Below, piece after piece: positions 32,041 through 40,446 of a stretch of 64,000 nucleotides of DNA. Within the stretch, counting starts at the first letter, position 1. Every line of letters starts with the position of its first letter. Below the pieces are notes generated by a model. That model made no database searches. It saw nothing but the letters and a program-made list of their open reading frames with translations, and was not told the DNA's origin. The translations under genes and the position numbers were made by a program. The DNA comes from an uncultured Williamsia sp. (GTDB lineage: Bacteria; Actinomycetota; Actinomycetes; Mycobacteriales; Mycobacteriaceae): assembly GCF_947494875.1 (NCBI RefSeq), contig NZ_CANLWM010000006.1, positions 186,001 through 250,000 of the forward strand, written 5' to 3'.

Positions 32041-32586
32041 TCAGGGGGTGGGTGGGGCGGTCAGGACAGGAGGACAGGTGCCGGTGCGTTCGCCGATGGA
32101 GTTGATCTCGGCGTTCGACCGCGGGTCGCCGGCGTAGTTCGTCTGGTTGGTGCAGCGCGAGTAGTCGACGCTGGGGAGGGTGCCGGGTGTGATGACCGGC
32201 GGACAGGTGCCGGTGCGTTCGCCGATGGAGTTGATCTCGGCGTTCGACCGCGGGTCGCCGGCGTAGTTCGTGCGGTTGGTGCAGCGCGAGTAGTCCACCC
32301 CTGTCGGGGCGACGTCGGTGGGGGTGACGGCAGGCGCGGTCGTCGTCGTCACGGGGGCGTCGGTTGTCGGTGGCGCCGACGCCGGTGTCGCCGACGTCGA
32401 CGACGTGGACGGGCTGAGCGACACCGACGAACTCGACGAGGCGGTGCCCGCACCGTCGGAGCCGCCGGTCGAGCACGCGGAGAGTCCGGCGATGGCAAGC
32501 ACCGACCACACCGCGATCGTGGCCCACATCAGCAGGGTCGTGATGCGTCGGCGAGCAGGCGTCGACAGGACGGATGTACGGATCAT
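32041..32586 (-). CDS. Lipoprotein with two near-identical 35-residue repeats
   Basis: Protein of 181 residues. A signal sequence ends in the lipobox GLSAC (about residue 38), followed by a Ser/Thr/Pro linker (about 45-95). Two copies of a 35-residue unit with 43-residue spacing come next, each opening VDYSRCTN and running through YAGDPRSNAEINSIGERTGT to CPPV. They differ at one residue (R/Q after TN). Each unit carries two Cys that could form a disulfide. The unit has a slight likeness to Cys-containing extracellular calcium-binding repeats, but I do not assign a family. It is probably surface exposed; function unknown. Confidence 0.78.
   Translation of the reverse strand: MIRTSVLSTPARRRITTLLMWATIAVWSVLAIAGLSACSTGGSDGAGTASSSSSVSLSPSTSSTSATPASAPPTTDAPVTTTTAPAVTPTDVAPTGVDYSRCTNRTNYAGDPRSNAEINSIGERTGTCPPVITPGTLPSVDYSRCTNQTNYAGDPRSNAEINSIGERTGTCPPVLTAPPTP
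32072..32169 (-). repeat. Direct repeat copy A inside the lipoprotein gene
   Basis: Copy of about 98 bp, differing by only about three or four bases from the copy starting at 32201. The offset is 129 bp (43 codons). The near identity at synonymous positions points to a recent duplication. Confidence 0.9.
32201..32298 (-). repeat. Direct repeat copy B inside the lipoprotein gene
   Basis: Partner of the copy at 32072-32169. It encodes the first of the two 35-residue units, since the gene is on the minus strand. Confidence 0.9.
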
Positions 32587-32737
32587 GTCCAGATCGTCGG
32601 ATACGGACGCTCCGCCGTTACTTCGCGCCGCAAAAATTCACGCGATCGCACGACGGTCTGTCCGCGATCTGCACCGACGGCAGTCGCCGCGGTCGTGGTG
32701 ACCGCGGCGACCGCTCAGGATGCGGATCTCGGACAGG

Positions 32738-34048
32738 TCAGGGACGCGACGCGTACCGCTCGTCCTCGGCGAGGGCCTCGCGCGCGAGCACCGCCTCCGA
32801 TGCGTCGGCCGGTACCTGCGCGACGGCACGCTCGGCGTCCGCGCGCTCGTGCGACACGGGTTGCGTCTCCTCGACGTCGGCGGCGTCGATGTCGCGACGG
32901 ACCGTGAAGAGCACCACCGCGGCCAGCAGGGCGGTGACCGCACCGAGGACGAACGGGACGTGGGCGTTGAAATGCTCCACGAGTTTGCCCGCCGCGAACG
33001 GCGCCAGGCCGCCGCCGATGAAGCGAACGAACCCGTACGTCGCCGACGCCACGGACCGCTCGACCGGCGCGATGCTCATGACGGCGGTCGTGACGAGGGT
33101 GTTGTTCAGGCCCACCACGATTCCCGACGCGATGGTCGCGCCGATCACGACGGCCGGGTTGTCGGAGAAGATGCCGATGAGCAGGCAGGCGATCACCATG
33201 CCGCTGAGCGCTCCGTACAGGGTGTGCGTGGTCCCGAAGCGCGCCTTCAGCATCGGTGCACCGAACACGGCGAAGATCGCGACGAGGATGCCCCAGGCGA
33301 AGAACACCGCGCCCAGCTTCAGCGCCGACAGGCCCATGAGGAACGGGGCGTACCCGAGGATGGTGAAGAACGCCCAGTTGTAGAGCAGCCCGGTGACGCT
33401 GGTGGTCGCGAGGCTGCGGTGACGCAACGCCGTGATCGGCTCACTGATCGACGACTTCGTCTGCGGCGCAGGGGTTGCCGGGACCAGCACGATGGTCGCG
33501 ACGAGCGCGATCATCATCAGCACGGCGACCCCGAAGAACGGACCGCGCCAGGAGATGTTGCCCAGCAGTCCACCGAGCAGCGGACCCGACGCGATACCCA
33601 CACCGAGCGCCGCCTCGTACAGGATGATCGCCCCGCCGAAGCCGCCCGACGCCGAGCCGACGATGACCGCGAGCGACGTCGCGATGAACAGCGCGTTGCC
33701 CAGCCCCCATCCGGCGCGGAAGCCCACGATCTCGGCGATGCTGCCCGAGAAGCCCGCCAGGGCGGCGAACGCCACGATGAGCACCAGGCCGGCGATGAGG
33801 GTGCGCTTCGCGCCGATGCGGCTCGACACCCAGCCGGTGACGAGCATCGCGACCGCGGTGACCACGAGGTAGCTGGTGAACAGCAGCGTCACCTGCGACG
33901 GCGACGCGTTCAGCTGCGACGACAGCGAGGGCAGGATCGGGTCGACGAGACCGATGCCCATGAAGGAGATGACGCAGGCGAACGCGACCGCCCACACCGC
34001 CTTCGGCTGGCGGAATGCGTCGGTGAACGATCCGGACGAGTGCGACAC
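32738..34048 (-). CDS. MFS efflux transporter, DHA-type
   Basis: Membrane protein of 436 residues with 12 predicted helices. Motif A-like loop WVSSRIGAKRTLIAGL follows TM2 and the drug:H+ antiporter motif C region is recognisable in helix 5 (GVGIASGPLLGGLLGNISWR). Helix 1 carries GIGLVDPILPSLSSQL, common in proton-driven drug exporters. The cytoplasmic tail (about 400-436) is acidic and Ala/Glu-rich. It is divergent from a MarR regulator, a classic efflux pump with repressor pair. The GTG start at 34048 is the first in-frame codon before helix 1. Confidence 0.9.
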   Translation of the reverse strand: MSHSSGSFTDAFRQPKAVWAVAFACVISFMGIGLVDPILPSLSSQLNASPSQVTLLFTSYLVVTAVAMLVTGWVSSRIGAKRTLIAGLVLIVAFAALAGFSGSIAEIVGFRAGWGLGNALFIATSLAVIVGSASGGFGGAIILYEAALGVGIASGPLLGGLLGNISWRGPFFGVAVLMMIALVATIVLVPATPAPQTKSSISEPITALRHRSLATTSVTGLLYNWAFFTILGYAPFLMGLSALKLGAVFFAWGILVAIFAVFGAPMLKARFGTTHTLYGALSGMVIACLLIGIFSDNPAVVIGATIASGIVVGLNNTLVTTAVMSIAPVERSVASATYGFVRFIGGGLAPFAAGKLVEHFNAHVPFVLGAVTALLAAVVLFTVRRDIDAADVEETQPVSHERADAERAVAQVPADASEAVLAREALAEDERYASRP

Positions 34049-34082
34049 GGTGACACCCCTGACTCGACGACTGTGGTGCTTC

Positions 34083-34110
34083 CATAGGTACTCTATATAA
34101 ATCGTCTATG
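34083..34110. promoter_or_regulatory. Putative MarR operator in the divergent MFS/marR promoter region
   Basis: CATAG at 34083-34087 and CTATG at 34106-34110 form an inverted repeat around an A/T-rich centre (CTCTATATAAATCG) that is unusual for this GC-rich window. It lies midway between the divergent genes, where a MarR dimer would block both promoters. Confidence 0.5.
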
Positions 34111-34130
34111 CAATGGTCTGAAGGAGTCCT

Positions 34131-34595
34131 ATGCTGACCGGCATGAGCGAGGTGCTGACGGAGGAGATCGGGGAAGCCGTCTATGCGCTCGCCACCGAGG
34201 TGGTGCGACAGATGCCCCGGGACCTGAGCCTGACCTCGGTGGCGACGCTGTCGACGCTGGCGCGGCGCGGCCCCCGTCGGGTCACCGAGCTCGCGGCGTC
34301 CGAGGGTGTGGCACAGCCGTCGATGACCGCGCTGGTCACGTCGCTGGAACGCGACGGGCTCGTCGAACGCCGGCCGGATCCGCGGGACAGGCGGGCGGCC
34401 CTGGTGACGGTCACCGAGGCCGGACGGGAGTACGTCGCGCATCGCCGACGCATCGGTACCGACCTGGTGTCGTCGACCCTGGCGGAGCTGTCGGACGAGG
34501 ATCGCGCGGCGCTCGCCGACGCGGTCGGCGCGCTGCGTCGCGTGCGCGAGATCCGCGCCGCCCATCGAGAGGACACCACCACCGCCACGGGGTGA
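34131..34595 (+). CDS. MarR-family transcriptional regulator
   Basis: Protein of 154 residues with the winged-helix pattern of MarR: LTSVATLSTLARRGPRRVTE, LAASEGVAQPSMTALVTSLE (recognition helix), RDGLVERRPDPRDRRAALVT (wing with the DxRD motif), and a C-terminal dimerisation helix. It probably represses the divergent MFS gene and itself, with release by the exported compound. ATG 34131 follows AAGGAG at a good distance. ATG 34143 is less likely. Confidence 0.92.
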   Translation: MLTGMSEVLTEEIGEAVYALATEVVRQMPRDLSLTSVATLSTLARRGPRRVTELAASEGVAQPSMTALVTSLERDGLVERRPDPRDRRAALVTVTEAGREYVAHRRRIGTDLVSSTLAELSDEDRAALADAVGALRRVREIRAAHREDTTTATG

Positions 34596-34607
34596 CGGGC
34601 GGTCGGG

Positions 34608-35837
34608 TCAGCGCGTCGCGCCGCCGGAATCGCGGGAACGGCCCGTCGCGGACCGGACGTCGCGTTCGCGCAGGAGGTCGACCGCGCCGCTGACCGACAT
34701 CAACATGGTCCGGCACACCTGGCGGTCCTCTTCCAGGCTGCCGGCGAGCGGGGTGTCGCCCTCGTCGGCCGCCTGTCGCTTCGCCGCCCCGATCGCGAGA
34801 AGCCGCCGAGCCCCGGTGATCAGGCACCGGCGGGCGATGATCGCGTTGCTGTCGCAGAGGCGCGCGACACCCGCGGCGGGTAGCGGGGCGCCCACCGTGG
34901 TGAGCGCGGTCATCGTGTCGAGGAGTCGCTCGACCTGGTCGGGTGTGGGTTCGCGCCCGCGGCGGGCGGCCATCGGGTCGGCGGCGTCGGCGATGCGGGC
35001 GGTGATCGCCGGCGCGCCGTCGCGCAGGAAGTCCCGCCACGACTCGATCGCGGCGATCACGTTGGTGGCGACGAACGTCGGGACGACGAGACGCTGTGTG
35101 GCCCAGACGTGTCCGTCGAGCACGTGCACCGCGACACCGGTCCAGCGGGCTCCCTCGGCGACGACGATCTCGTTCACGGTGCGGTCGTCGACGCAGACCG
35201 CCGCGACGCACGCGACGAACTCGACGACCGGTCGCGCCGGGTGAACGCGCAGCTGGATGGTCTGGGTCCCCATGTGCACGCGGATGTCGCCGTCGGCGTC
35301 GACGAACGCGTCGTCGGCGTGCGCGGCGAGGGTGTCGAGCAGGAGCTCCTGGAGGTGCTCGGTGTCGGCGACGGGATGCGCCGTGGACGCGGTCGCGGCG
35401 GTTCCGGGATCACGCCGAGACGATCGCTGGATCGTCGCGTGGTGCGAGGTGTCGGCGTCGAGGGGGTCGAGGAACGTGGGGTGCAGTACGCCGCACACCT
35501 CGCGCAGGACGTCGGTGGCCGCGGCGCACACCTCGTCGACGCGACGACGTCCGACCTCGAGGATCACGCGGCCGTCACGAAGACGCCGCCACCCGTCGCC
35601 GATGAGGACCGCGGTCTGGTCGGCGGAGAGATCGCCGCGCACCACCGTGCAGCGGATACGGCGCGCGCCGGTGCCGACGAAGGACAGCAGGGGAGTCCAG
35701 GGGGAGGACGCGTCGTGCGCCCACCGGACGACCACCTCCTCGTCGACGGCGACGTCGACGAGGAGGTCGGCCAGGCCCGTCCGGAAGTCGAGCCACGCGG
35801 CCTCGAGCGCGGCATCGAACCGTGTGCTCGTGGTCAT
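34608..35837 (-). CDS. TY-Chap-like (YbjN/T3SS-chaperone-like) protein, paralogue 2
   Basis: Protein of 409 residues, homologous along its length to the gene at 30209-31513. Equivalent segments: ALEAAWLDFRTGLADLLVDV, LLSFVGTGARRIRCTVVRGD, LIGDGWRRLRDGRVILEVG, TDVLREVCGVLHPTFLDP, then the middle domain HLQELLLDTLAAHADDAF with VDADGDIRVHMGTQTIQLRV. The two share a C-terminal helical region (RCLITGARRLLAIGA against RCHRVCIGQRDEWETA). It lies 49 nt downstream of the GlsB-type gene on the same strand. A chaperone-like, peptide-binding role is inferred only from the resemblance. Confidence 0.6.
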   Translation of the reverse strand: MTTSTRFDAALEAAWLDFRTGLADLLVDVAVDEEVVVRWAHDASSPWTPLLSFVGTGARRIRCTVVRGDLSADQTAVLIGDGWRRLRDGRVILEVGRRRVDEVCAAATDVLREVCGVLHPTFLDPLDADTSHHATIQRSSRRDPGTAATASTAHPVADTEHLQELLLDTLAAHADDAFVDADGDIRVHMGTQTIQLRVHPARPVVEFVACVAAVCVDDRTVNEIVVAEGARWTGVAVHVLDGHVWATQRLVVPTFVATNVIAAIESWRDFLRDGAPAITARIADAADPMAARRGREPTPDQVERLLDTMTALTTVGAPLPAAGVARLCDSNAIIARRCLITGARRLLAIGAAKRQAADEGDTPLAGSLEEDRQVCRTMLMSVSGAVDLLRERDVRSATGRSRDSGGATR

Positions 35838-35886
35838 GGCGTGACCTCCTCGGTCATGGACGGGTGAAGCGGGATGGTGCGGTGTG

Positions 35887-36162
35887 TCAGCGCTTGACGG
35901 AGCGGCGCCCGGTCGCGGCGACGAACAGTCCGATGAGGATCGCTGCGACGACGATGCCGACGACGAACGGGACGACCTCCCACCCGCCGTTGCTGTTGTT
36001 GTAGCCGACCTTGTAGGTGACCCACGATCCGATCAGGGATCCGAGGATGCCCAGGATGATCGTCATGATCACCCCGATGTTCTGCTTGCCCGGGAGGATC
36101 AGGCGCGCGAGGGCGCCCACGATCAAACCGACGACGATCGCGCTGATGATGGTGCCGATCAT
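35887..36162 (-). CDS. GlsB/YeaQ/YmgE-family small membrane protein
   Basis: Protein of 91 residues with three hydrophobic segments: IGTIISAIVVGLIVGALARL with the family's ARLILPGKQ turn, then IGVIMTIILGILGSLIGSWV, and PFVVGIVVAAILIGLFVA. The family (transglycosylase-associated protein) is linked to general and envelope stress. ATG 36162 follows AAAGGAG. A much longer in-frame ORF upstream has no such signal and was rejected. Confidence 0.9.
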   Translation of the reverse strand: MIGTIISAIVVGLIVGALARLILPGKQNIGVIMTIILGILGSLIGSWVTYKVGYNNSNGGWEVVPFVVGIVVAAILIGLFVAATGRRSVKR

Positions 36163-36392
36163 GATGACGCTCCTTTGCGTGCGCCCGGTCGTCCGACCGA
36201 GCGGGGATGCCCGACCGGGACCACGGGTCGACGTGTCTGGTCCTCCCCGATGACGGCCGTGCAGGGCAAGTCTCGTCGCGCCGTCGGTGGCGGGGAACCC
36301 CCGCGCGCCGAACGGCACCAGATCGTGTCGCCGTGTCGGATGAGGTCACGAATCGGCAACGGCCCGCGTGCCGCGCGGTGCTCTGGCACGGT

Positions 36393-36417
36393 GGGTGGGG
36401 CGGGTGACGCCCCACCC
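36393..36417 (+). promoter_or_regulatory. Strong GC hairpin in the 5' region of the dienelactone hydrolase gene
   Basis: GGGTGGGGCG-GGTGA-CGCCCCACCC is a perfect 10-bp stem with a 5-nt loop, ending 37 nt before the start codon. It has no U-tract. It could be an attenuator, a transcript-stabilising structure, or the terminator of something upstream. The rest of the 292-nt gap shows no ORF I would support. Confidence 0.45.
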
Positions 36418-36454
36418 GTACCGACACTCCCGGGGCGGCGAAAGCGAGTGCAGG

Positions 36455-37396
36455 ATGGCCGAGTTCACGCAGTACATCGCCGAGGAGATCGCGCTCGACC
36501 ACGCCGACGGGATGTTCGGCCGCCGGGAGGCGATCCGACGTCTCGGGATGCTCGGCCTGTCGGCGGCCGCCGCGTCGAGTGTCCTCGCTGCGTGCAGCAG
36601 TGGGGGCGAGTCGGCGAGTGCGACGTCCTCGTCCGCGGCGCCGGGGGGATCCTCCGGGTCGGCGGTCACGACGACGTCGTCGGGATCCCCCGACGCGCCG
36701 GGCGCCGCGGCCGCGCTGCCCACGCGGACCATCACGTTCCCCGGTCAGAACGGCGAGCTGCAGGGCGCCTACGCCGCGGCGGCGAACCCGAAGGGCGTCG
36801 TCCTCGTGATCCACGAGAACAAGGGTCTGACCCCGCACATCGCGTCGATCGCGGGACGTCTCGCGGGCGCCGGCTACGCCGCGCTCGCCGTCGACCTGCT
36901 CTCGGAGGAGGGCGGCACGTCGACGTTCGGTGACACCGCGAGGGCCACCGCGGCCCTCGGCACCATCCCCAACCAGCGGTTCGTCTCCGACGAGAAGTCG
37001 GCGATCGCGGAGCTCCAGCGCCGCGTTCCCGGGAAGAAGGTCGGCGTCATCGGGTTCTGCTTCGGCGGCGGTCAGGTGTGGTCGCTGTTGGCCTCGAGCG
37101 AACCGCAGCTCTCCGCCGCGATCCCGCTGTACGGGCCGCTCCCGCAGGACCACGACTTCGCGGGCTCGAAGAACGCCGCGGTCCTCGCCGTCTACGCGGG
37201 TCTCGACAACCGCGTCAACGCCGGACGCGCCGAGGCGGAGGCCGCGCTCACCCGGGCCGGGCTGACCCACGAGATCCTCACCGTCCCGAACGTCGACCAC
37301 GCCTTCTTCAACGACACCGGTGGCCGCTACAACCAGGCCGCGGCCACGGAGGTGTGGGGCCGCGCGCTCGACTGGTTCGGCAAGTACCTCGCCTGA
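36455..37396 (+). CDS. Tat-exported dienelactone hydrolase family lipoprotein
   Basis: Alpha/beta hydrolase of 313 residues. The N-terminus has a twin-arginine type signal (GRREAIRRLGMLGLSAAAA) ending in the lipobox VLAAC, so it is probably folded in the cytoplasm, exported by Tat and lipid-anchored. A Ser/Thr/Gly linker (about 55-95) leads to the DLH domain: VLVIHENKGLTPHI, nucleophile Cys in GFCFGGGQVW, Asp region AVYAGLDNRV, and His in NVDHAFFND. The Cys-Asp-His triad is complete. ATG 36455 was chosen to start the signal; CAGG lies before it. The substrate is unknown. Confidence 0.88.
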   Translation: MAEFTQYIAEEIALDHADGMFGRREAIRRLGMLGLSAAAASSVLAACSSGGESASATSSSAAPGGSSGSAVTTTSSGSPDAPGAAAALPTRTITFPGQNGELQGAYAAAANPKGVVLVIHENKGLTPHIASIAGRLAGAGYAALAVDLLSEEGGTSTFGDTARATAALGTIPNQRFVSDEKSAIAELQRRVPGKKVGVIGFCFGGGQVWSLLASSEPQLSAAIPLYGPLPQDHDFAGSKNAAVLAVYAGLDNRVNAGRAEAEAALTRAGLTHEILTVPNVDHAFFNDTGGRYNQAAATEVWGRALDWFGKYLA

Positions 37397-37397
37397 C

Positions 37398-37530
37398 CGC
37401 CGAGCGGGCCAGAACTCCTCGCCGACCGTGCGGTAGATCCCGCCGACCGTGCGGTAGATCCCGCCGACTGTGCCAAAACCCCTCGCCGAGCGGGCCGATA
37501 CTCTCCGCCGAGCGGACGTGCGGTAGACCG
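37398..37530. repeat. Intergenic tandem array A: six 21-22 bp units
   Basis: Units begin at 37398, 37420, 37441, 37462, 37484 and 37506. All open with CGCCGA followed by C/G then C-G or T-G. Two sub-types alternate: CGTGCGGTAGATCC endings (21 bp) and GCGGGCC...AACTCCT-type endings (22 bp). The array starts 1 nt after the hydrolase stop and ends just before the DoxX gene. No spacers occur between units, so it is not CRISPR. The same unit recurs at 44524 and 45939. Confidence 0.9.
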
Positions 37531-37535
37531 AGATC

Positions 37536-37976
37536 ATGACTGCTCTCCTCCAACCCACCTCCGCCCCCGAGACCGGAGCCCAGCAGATCGGGCGGGTCGC
37601 GCTCGGATCGGCGATGGTGTTCGCCGGGATCGGACATCTGACCTTCGCGCGGCAGGAGTTCCGCGCCCAGGTGCCGCGGTTCGTCCCGCGCGTCACGAAA
37701 CTCTCCGTCGACGACGTCGTCCTCGCGTCGGGTGTCGTCGAGATCGCGCTGGGCGGGTCGCTCATCGTGCTGCGCAGCCGTCGTGCCGCGGTCGGGCTCT
37801 TCCTGGCCCTGTTCTTCGTCGCGATCGTCCCCGGCAACCTCGCCCAGTGGCGCCACCACCGGGACGGGTTCGGACTGAACTCCGACCGCGCTCGCGCACT
37901 CCGCCTCGTCTTCCAGCCGGTCCTCGTCGCGTGGGCGCTGTGGTCGACGGGGGCCTGGGCGGAACTGCGCGGCTGA
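37536..37976 (+). CDS. DoxX-like membrane protein
   Basis: Protein of 146 residues with four hydrophobic segments, opening AQQIGRVALGSAMVFAGIGH and LTFARQEFRAQVPRFVPRVT. The C-terminal half includes ASGVVEIALGGSLIVLRSRR and FVAIVPGNLAQWRHHRDGFG. This is the DoxX/DoxD-like pattern found in small quinone- or thiol-stress-associated membrane proteins. ATG 37536 lies directly after tandem array A, which therefore occupies its 5' untranslated region or promoter. The function is not defined. Confidence 0.82.
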   Translation: MTALLQPTSAPETGAQQIGRVALGSAMVFAGIGHLTFARQEFRAQVPRFVPRVTKLSVDDVVLASGVVEIALGGSLIVLRSRRAAVGLFLALFFVAIVPGNLAQWRHHRDGFGLNSDRARALRLVFQPVLVAWALWSTGAWAELRG

Positions 37977-38019
37977 GCAACGATCGATTCCGTACTCGAC
38001 CAGGCTGAGTGAACACCTG

Positions 38020-38025
38020 TACTCT
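38020..38025 (+). promoter_or_regulatory. -10 element TACTCT of a leaderless start
   Basis: TACTCT ends 7 nt before ATG 38033. It decides for this ATG against the in-frame GTG at 38009, which lies upstream of the -10. Confidence 0.45.
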
Positions 38026-38032
38026 CAATCGC

Positions 38033-39346
38033 ATGGACACGCTCGAGCGGCAGCGGCGGACGGAGCTCCGTGAGATGGGGCGGCTCGCGTTCGCCGAGCT
38101 CGGGGACGCGACCACCGGGATCGCGAAGGTGCACTCGGCCGTCAGCGAACACCTGTTCACCGGCTTCCGGCTCGGCCTGCGCCCGGTCGGTCTGGCCGAC
38201 TTCGTGGCCCCGGCCAAGCTCGTGCACGACGCGATCGCCGGCGGTACCTACTCGACCATCGCCGCCGTCTGCGACACCGCGTCCGAGGTCGCCGGACAGT
38301 CCGCCGACGGCTGGGGTCGCCCGCCCTCGCAGACCGTGAAGGGTGGGGCGCTCATCGCTGCCATCAACGGCCTCATCGGCGACGAGCTCCACGCCGCCCG
38401 CAGCCCGCTGGCCGAACCCATGGCGGTGCGCGTCGACGGGGCGATGATCCCACCCATGCCCGACGCTCTCCGGCATGCATTCCCGACCGCCACCGACCAT
38501 CTCGTCGTCTTCCTGCACGGATTGATGGAGACGGAGGCCGCCTGGCGCATTGGCGGACGGCCCACCTACGGCGCGCGGCTCGCCGAGGACGTCGGTGCGA
38601 CGGAGATCCAGGTCCGCTACAACACCGGTCGGCACATCTCGCAGAACGGGCGGGAACTCGACCGCTTGATGACGACGCTGGTCGACGCGTGGCCGATCCC
38701 CGTCCGGACCATCACGCTGATCGGTCATTCGATGGGCGGTCTCGTCGCGCGCTCCGCGTGCCACCGCGCCGGGCTCGAGGGCGCCGACTGGGTGCGCTCG
38801 GTCGAGACCGTCGTGTCGCTCGGTTCGCCCCACCTCGGCGCACCGCTCGCGAGATCGGTCCACTACCTCGCCGCCGCACTGCATCTGGTGCCGGAGTCGC
38901 GGCCGTTCGCCCACCTGCTCCGCCGCCGCAGCGCCGGCGTGCGGGACCTCTTCCACGGCTCCCTCGTCGACGAGGACTGGTCCGGCCGCGACCTCGACGC
39001 GCTGCGTGTCGCAGCGGTCGAGGAGGTGCCTCTCGTCGACCACGCGACGCACCTGTTCGTCTCGGCGACGATCACGCGCAACGCCCGTCATCCGCTCGGG
39101 CGAGTCGTCGGCGACGGCCTGGTGCTCACGCCCAGCGCGATCGGCCGGAACAAGAAGCGTCACATCGGTTTCCGTGACGAGGACGGTTTCGCGATCAGTT
39201 CGGCGAACCACTTCACCCTGCTGAACGACGACTCGATCTACGAGTGGCTCCTGCCGCGCCTGCGAGGGGTTGGCGCGGACGAGGAGCGCGCGCTCGTCGG
39301 GGCCGAGCCCGTGCGCCCGCCCGACACCGACCTCGGACGGTGTTGA
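38033..39346 (+). CDS. PGAP1/lipase-like alpha/beta hydrolase
   Basis: Protein of 437 residues. The N-terminal 150 residues are helical and unassigned (VHSAVSEHLFTGFRLGLRPV). The hydrolase core follows: HLVVFLHGLMETEAAW (oxyanion hole), RYNTGRHISQNGRELDRLM, and the nucleophile elbow TLIGHSMGGLVARSAC, then VVSLGSPHLGAPLARSVHYL, typical of PGAP1 and lipase class members. The late SSANHFTLLNDDSIYEWLL supplies a plausible catalytic His. The start is a leaderless ATG at 38033. It is probably cytoplasmic since no signal peptide is visible. An esterase or lipase role is likely. Confidence 0.83.
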   Translation: MDTLERQRRTELREMGRLAFAELGDATTGIAKVHSAVSEHLFTGFRLGLRPVGLADFVAPAKLVHDAIAGGTYSTIAAVCDTASEVAGQSADGWGRPPSQTVKGGALIAAINGLIGDELHAARSPLAEPMAVRVDGAMIPPMPDALRHAFPTATDHLVVFLHGLMETEAAWRIGGRPTYGARLAEDVGATEIQVRYNTGRHISQNGRELDRLMTTLVDAWPIPVRTITLIGHSMGGLVARSACHRAGLEGADWVRSVETVVSLGSPHLGAPLARSVHYLAAALHLVPESRPFAHLLRRRSAGVRDLFHGSLVDEDWSGRDLDALRVAAVEEVPLVDHATHLFVSATITRNARHPLGRVVGDGLVLTPSAIGRNKKRHIGFRDEDGFAISSANHFTLLNDDSIYEWLLPRLRGVGADEERALVGAEPVRPPDTDLGRC

Positions 39347-39366
39347 GGCGGGCGTTCGGGATCTGA

Positions 39367-40347
39367 TCAGGCCCGGGCGACGACCTCGTCGGGGTACCAG
39401 CGCTCGACCACGTCGGGATGCGCGCGGGTCCGGCTCTTCCACGTGTTCTGGCCGTAGCTGTCGAACAGCGGGTTGTCGGGGTCGTCGGTGATCCGAGACG
39501 GTCCGCCGTCCCGGGTGGGGATCCTAGGCATCACCGCGTCCAGCGACGGCGCGTAGAAGTACGGGATCGACAGCCGCTCGGGGGCGCCGGGCGGGGTGAC
39601 GACGCGATGACGGGTGGCGACGAGCCGCCCGTCGGTGGCGACCTCGAGCATCTCGCCGATGTTGACGATGAAGGTGCCCGGCTGCGGCGTGGCCTCGAGC
39701 CAGGCGCCGTCGGTGCGTTCCACCTGCAGGCCCGACGAACCCTCCTGCGCCAGCAGCACCGTCAGCACGCCCGAGTCCTTGTGCGCGCCGACTCCCTGAT
39801 CGGTGAAGCCGTCCTCGCCGACCGGACGTGCGGGATAGCGCACCACCTTCATCAGGGTCGCCGGCAGCGCGAACGCGTCGTCGAAGAAGTCCGATCGGGC
39901 GCCCAATGCCTCTGCCCACCGCCCGAGCAGCGTCCGCGACACCCGCGCCAGCTCGTGCTGGTACTCGACGACCACGGTCCGCAGTTCCGGCAGCGCGGCC
40001 GGCCACTGGTTGCGGCCCTGCAGTCGCATCGGTCCGACGGCGTCGGGGATCGGGTCGCGGTCGGGTGCGATGTCGATCTGTTCCCGACGGTCGACGCGGC
40101 CGTTCGTCAGTTCCCCGCCGAGCCGGTTGTACCCGCGGAAGTGCGGGCTGTTCACCATCGCGATGGCGTCCTTGTCGGCCTGCGGCAGCGCGAAGAACCG
40201 GCCCGCGACGTCGACCATCTGCTGTTGCACGGCGTCCGGGACGCCGTGGTCGGTGAGGTAGAAGAACCCCACGGTCCGCGACACCTCGGCGAGATGGGCA
40301 CGGCCGCCGGCCGTCTCGAGGTCGGTCAGCGAGATCAGCGGCAACAC
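39367..40347 (-). CDS. 2-oxoglutarate/Fe(II)-dependent oxygenase, isopenicillin N synthase family
   Basis: Protein of 326 residues with the DIOX_N start (LPLISLTDLETAGGRAHLAE, then TVGFFYLTDHGVP) and the jelly-roll core. Iron ligands: His and Asp in GAHKDSGVLTVLLA, and the distal His in VATRHRVVTPPG. RLSIPYF gives the Arg-x-Ser motif for 2-oxoglutarate. It may hydroxylate or desaturate a small molecule. GTG 40347 is leaderless (TACGCT 7 nt before it). It is divergent from the HAD gene. The substrate is unknown. Confidence 0.9.
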   Translation of the reverse strand: MLPLISLTDLETAGGRAHLAEVSRTVGFFYLTDHGVPDAVQQQMVDVAGRFFALPQADKDAIAMVNSPHFRGYNRLGGELTNGRVDRREQIDIAPDRDPIPDAVGPMRLQGRNQWPAALPELRTVVVEYQHELARVSRTLLGRWAEALGARSDFFDDAFALPATLMKVVRYPARPVGEDGFTDQGVGAHKDSGVLTVLLAQEGSSGLQVERTDGAWLEATPQPGTFIVNIGEMLEVATDGRLVATRHRVVTPPGAPERLSIPYFYAPSLDAVMPRIPTRDGGPSRITDDPDNPLFDSYGQNTWKSRTRAHPDVVERWYPDEVVARA

Positions 40348-40354
40348 AGCTCCG

Positions 40355-40360
40355 AGCGTA
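40355..40360 (-). promoter_or_regulatory. -10 element TACGCT of a leaderless start
   Basis: On the minus strand, TACGCT ends 7 nt before GTG 40347. It supports the start of the 2OG-Fe(II) oxygenase. Confidence 0.45.
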
Positions 40361-40446
40361 GGTCGCGTCCGAGGCGGACGCCCGGGTTCGCCTCGCGCTG
40401 ATCGGGACGCGGGTAGACAAGTGGCGAGCCCATCGAAGGAGATCCC

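Noticed and set aside
37398-37530. Possible CRISPR array
   Set aside because: Units of 21-22 bp abut each other without spacers and vary in sequence. No cas genes are present.
35834-39442. An open frame of about 1200 codons on the minus strand
   Set aside because: It is antisense to the dienelactone hydrolase, DoxX and PGAP1-like genes. Its translation is low-complexity Arg/Glu/Asp/Gly sequence with no domain. It is a shadow caused by high GC.
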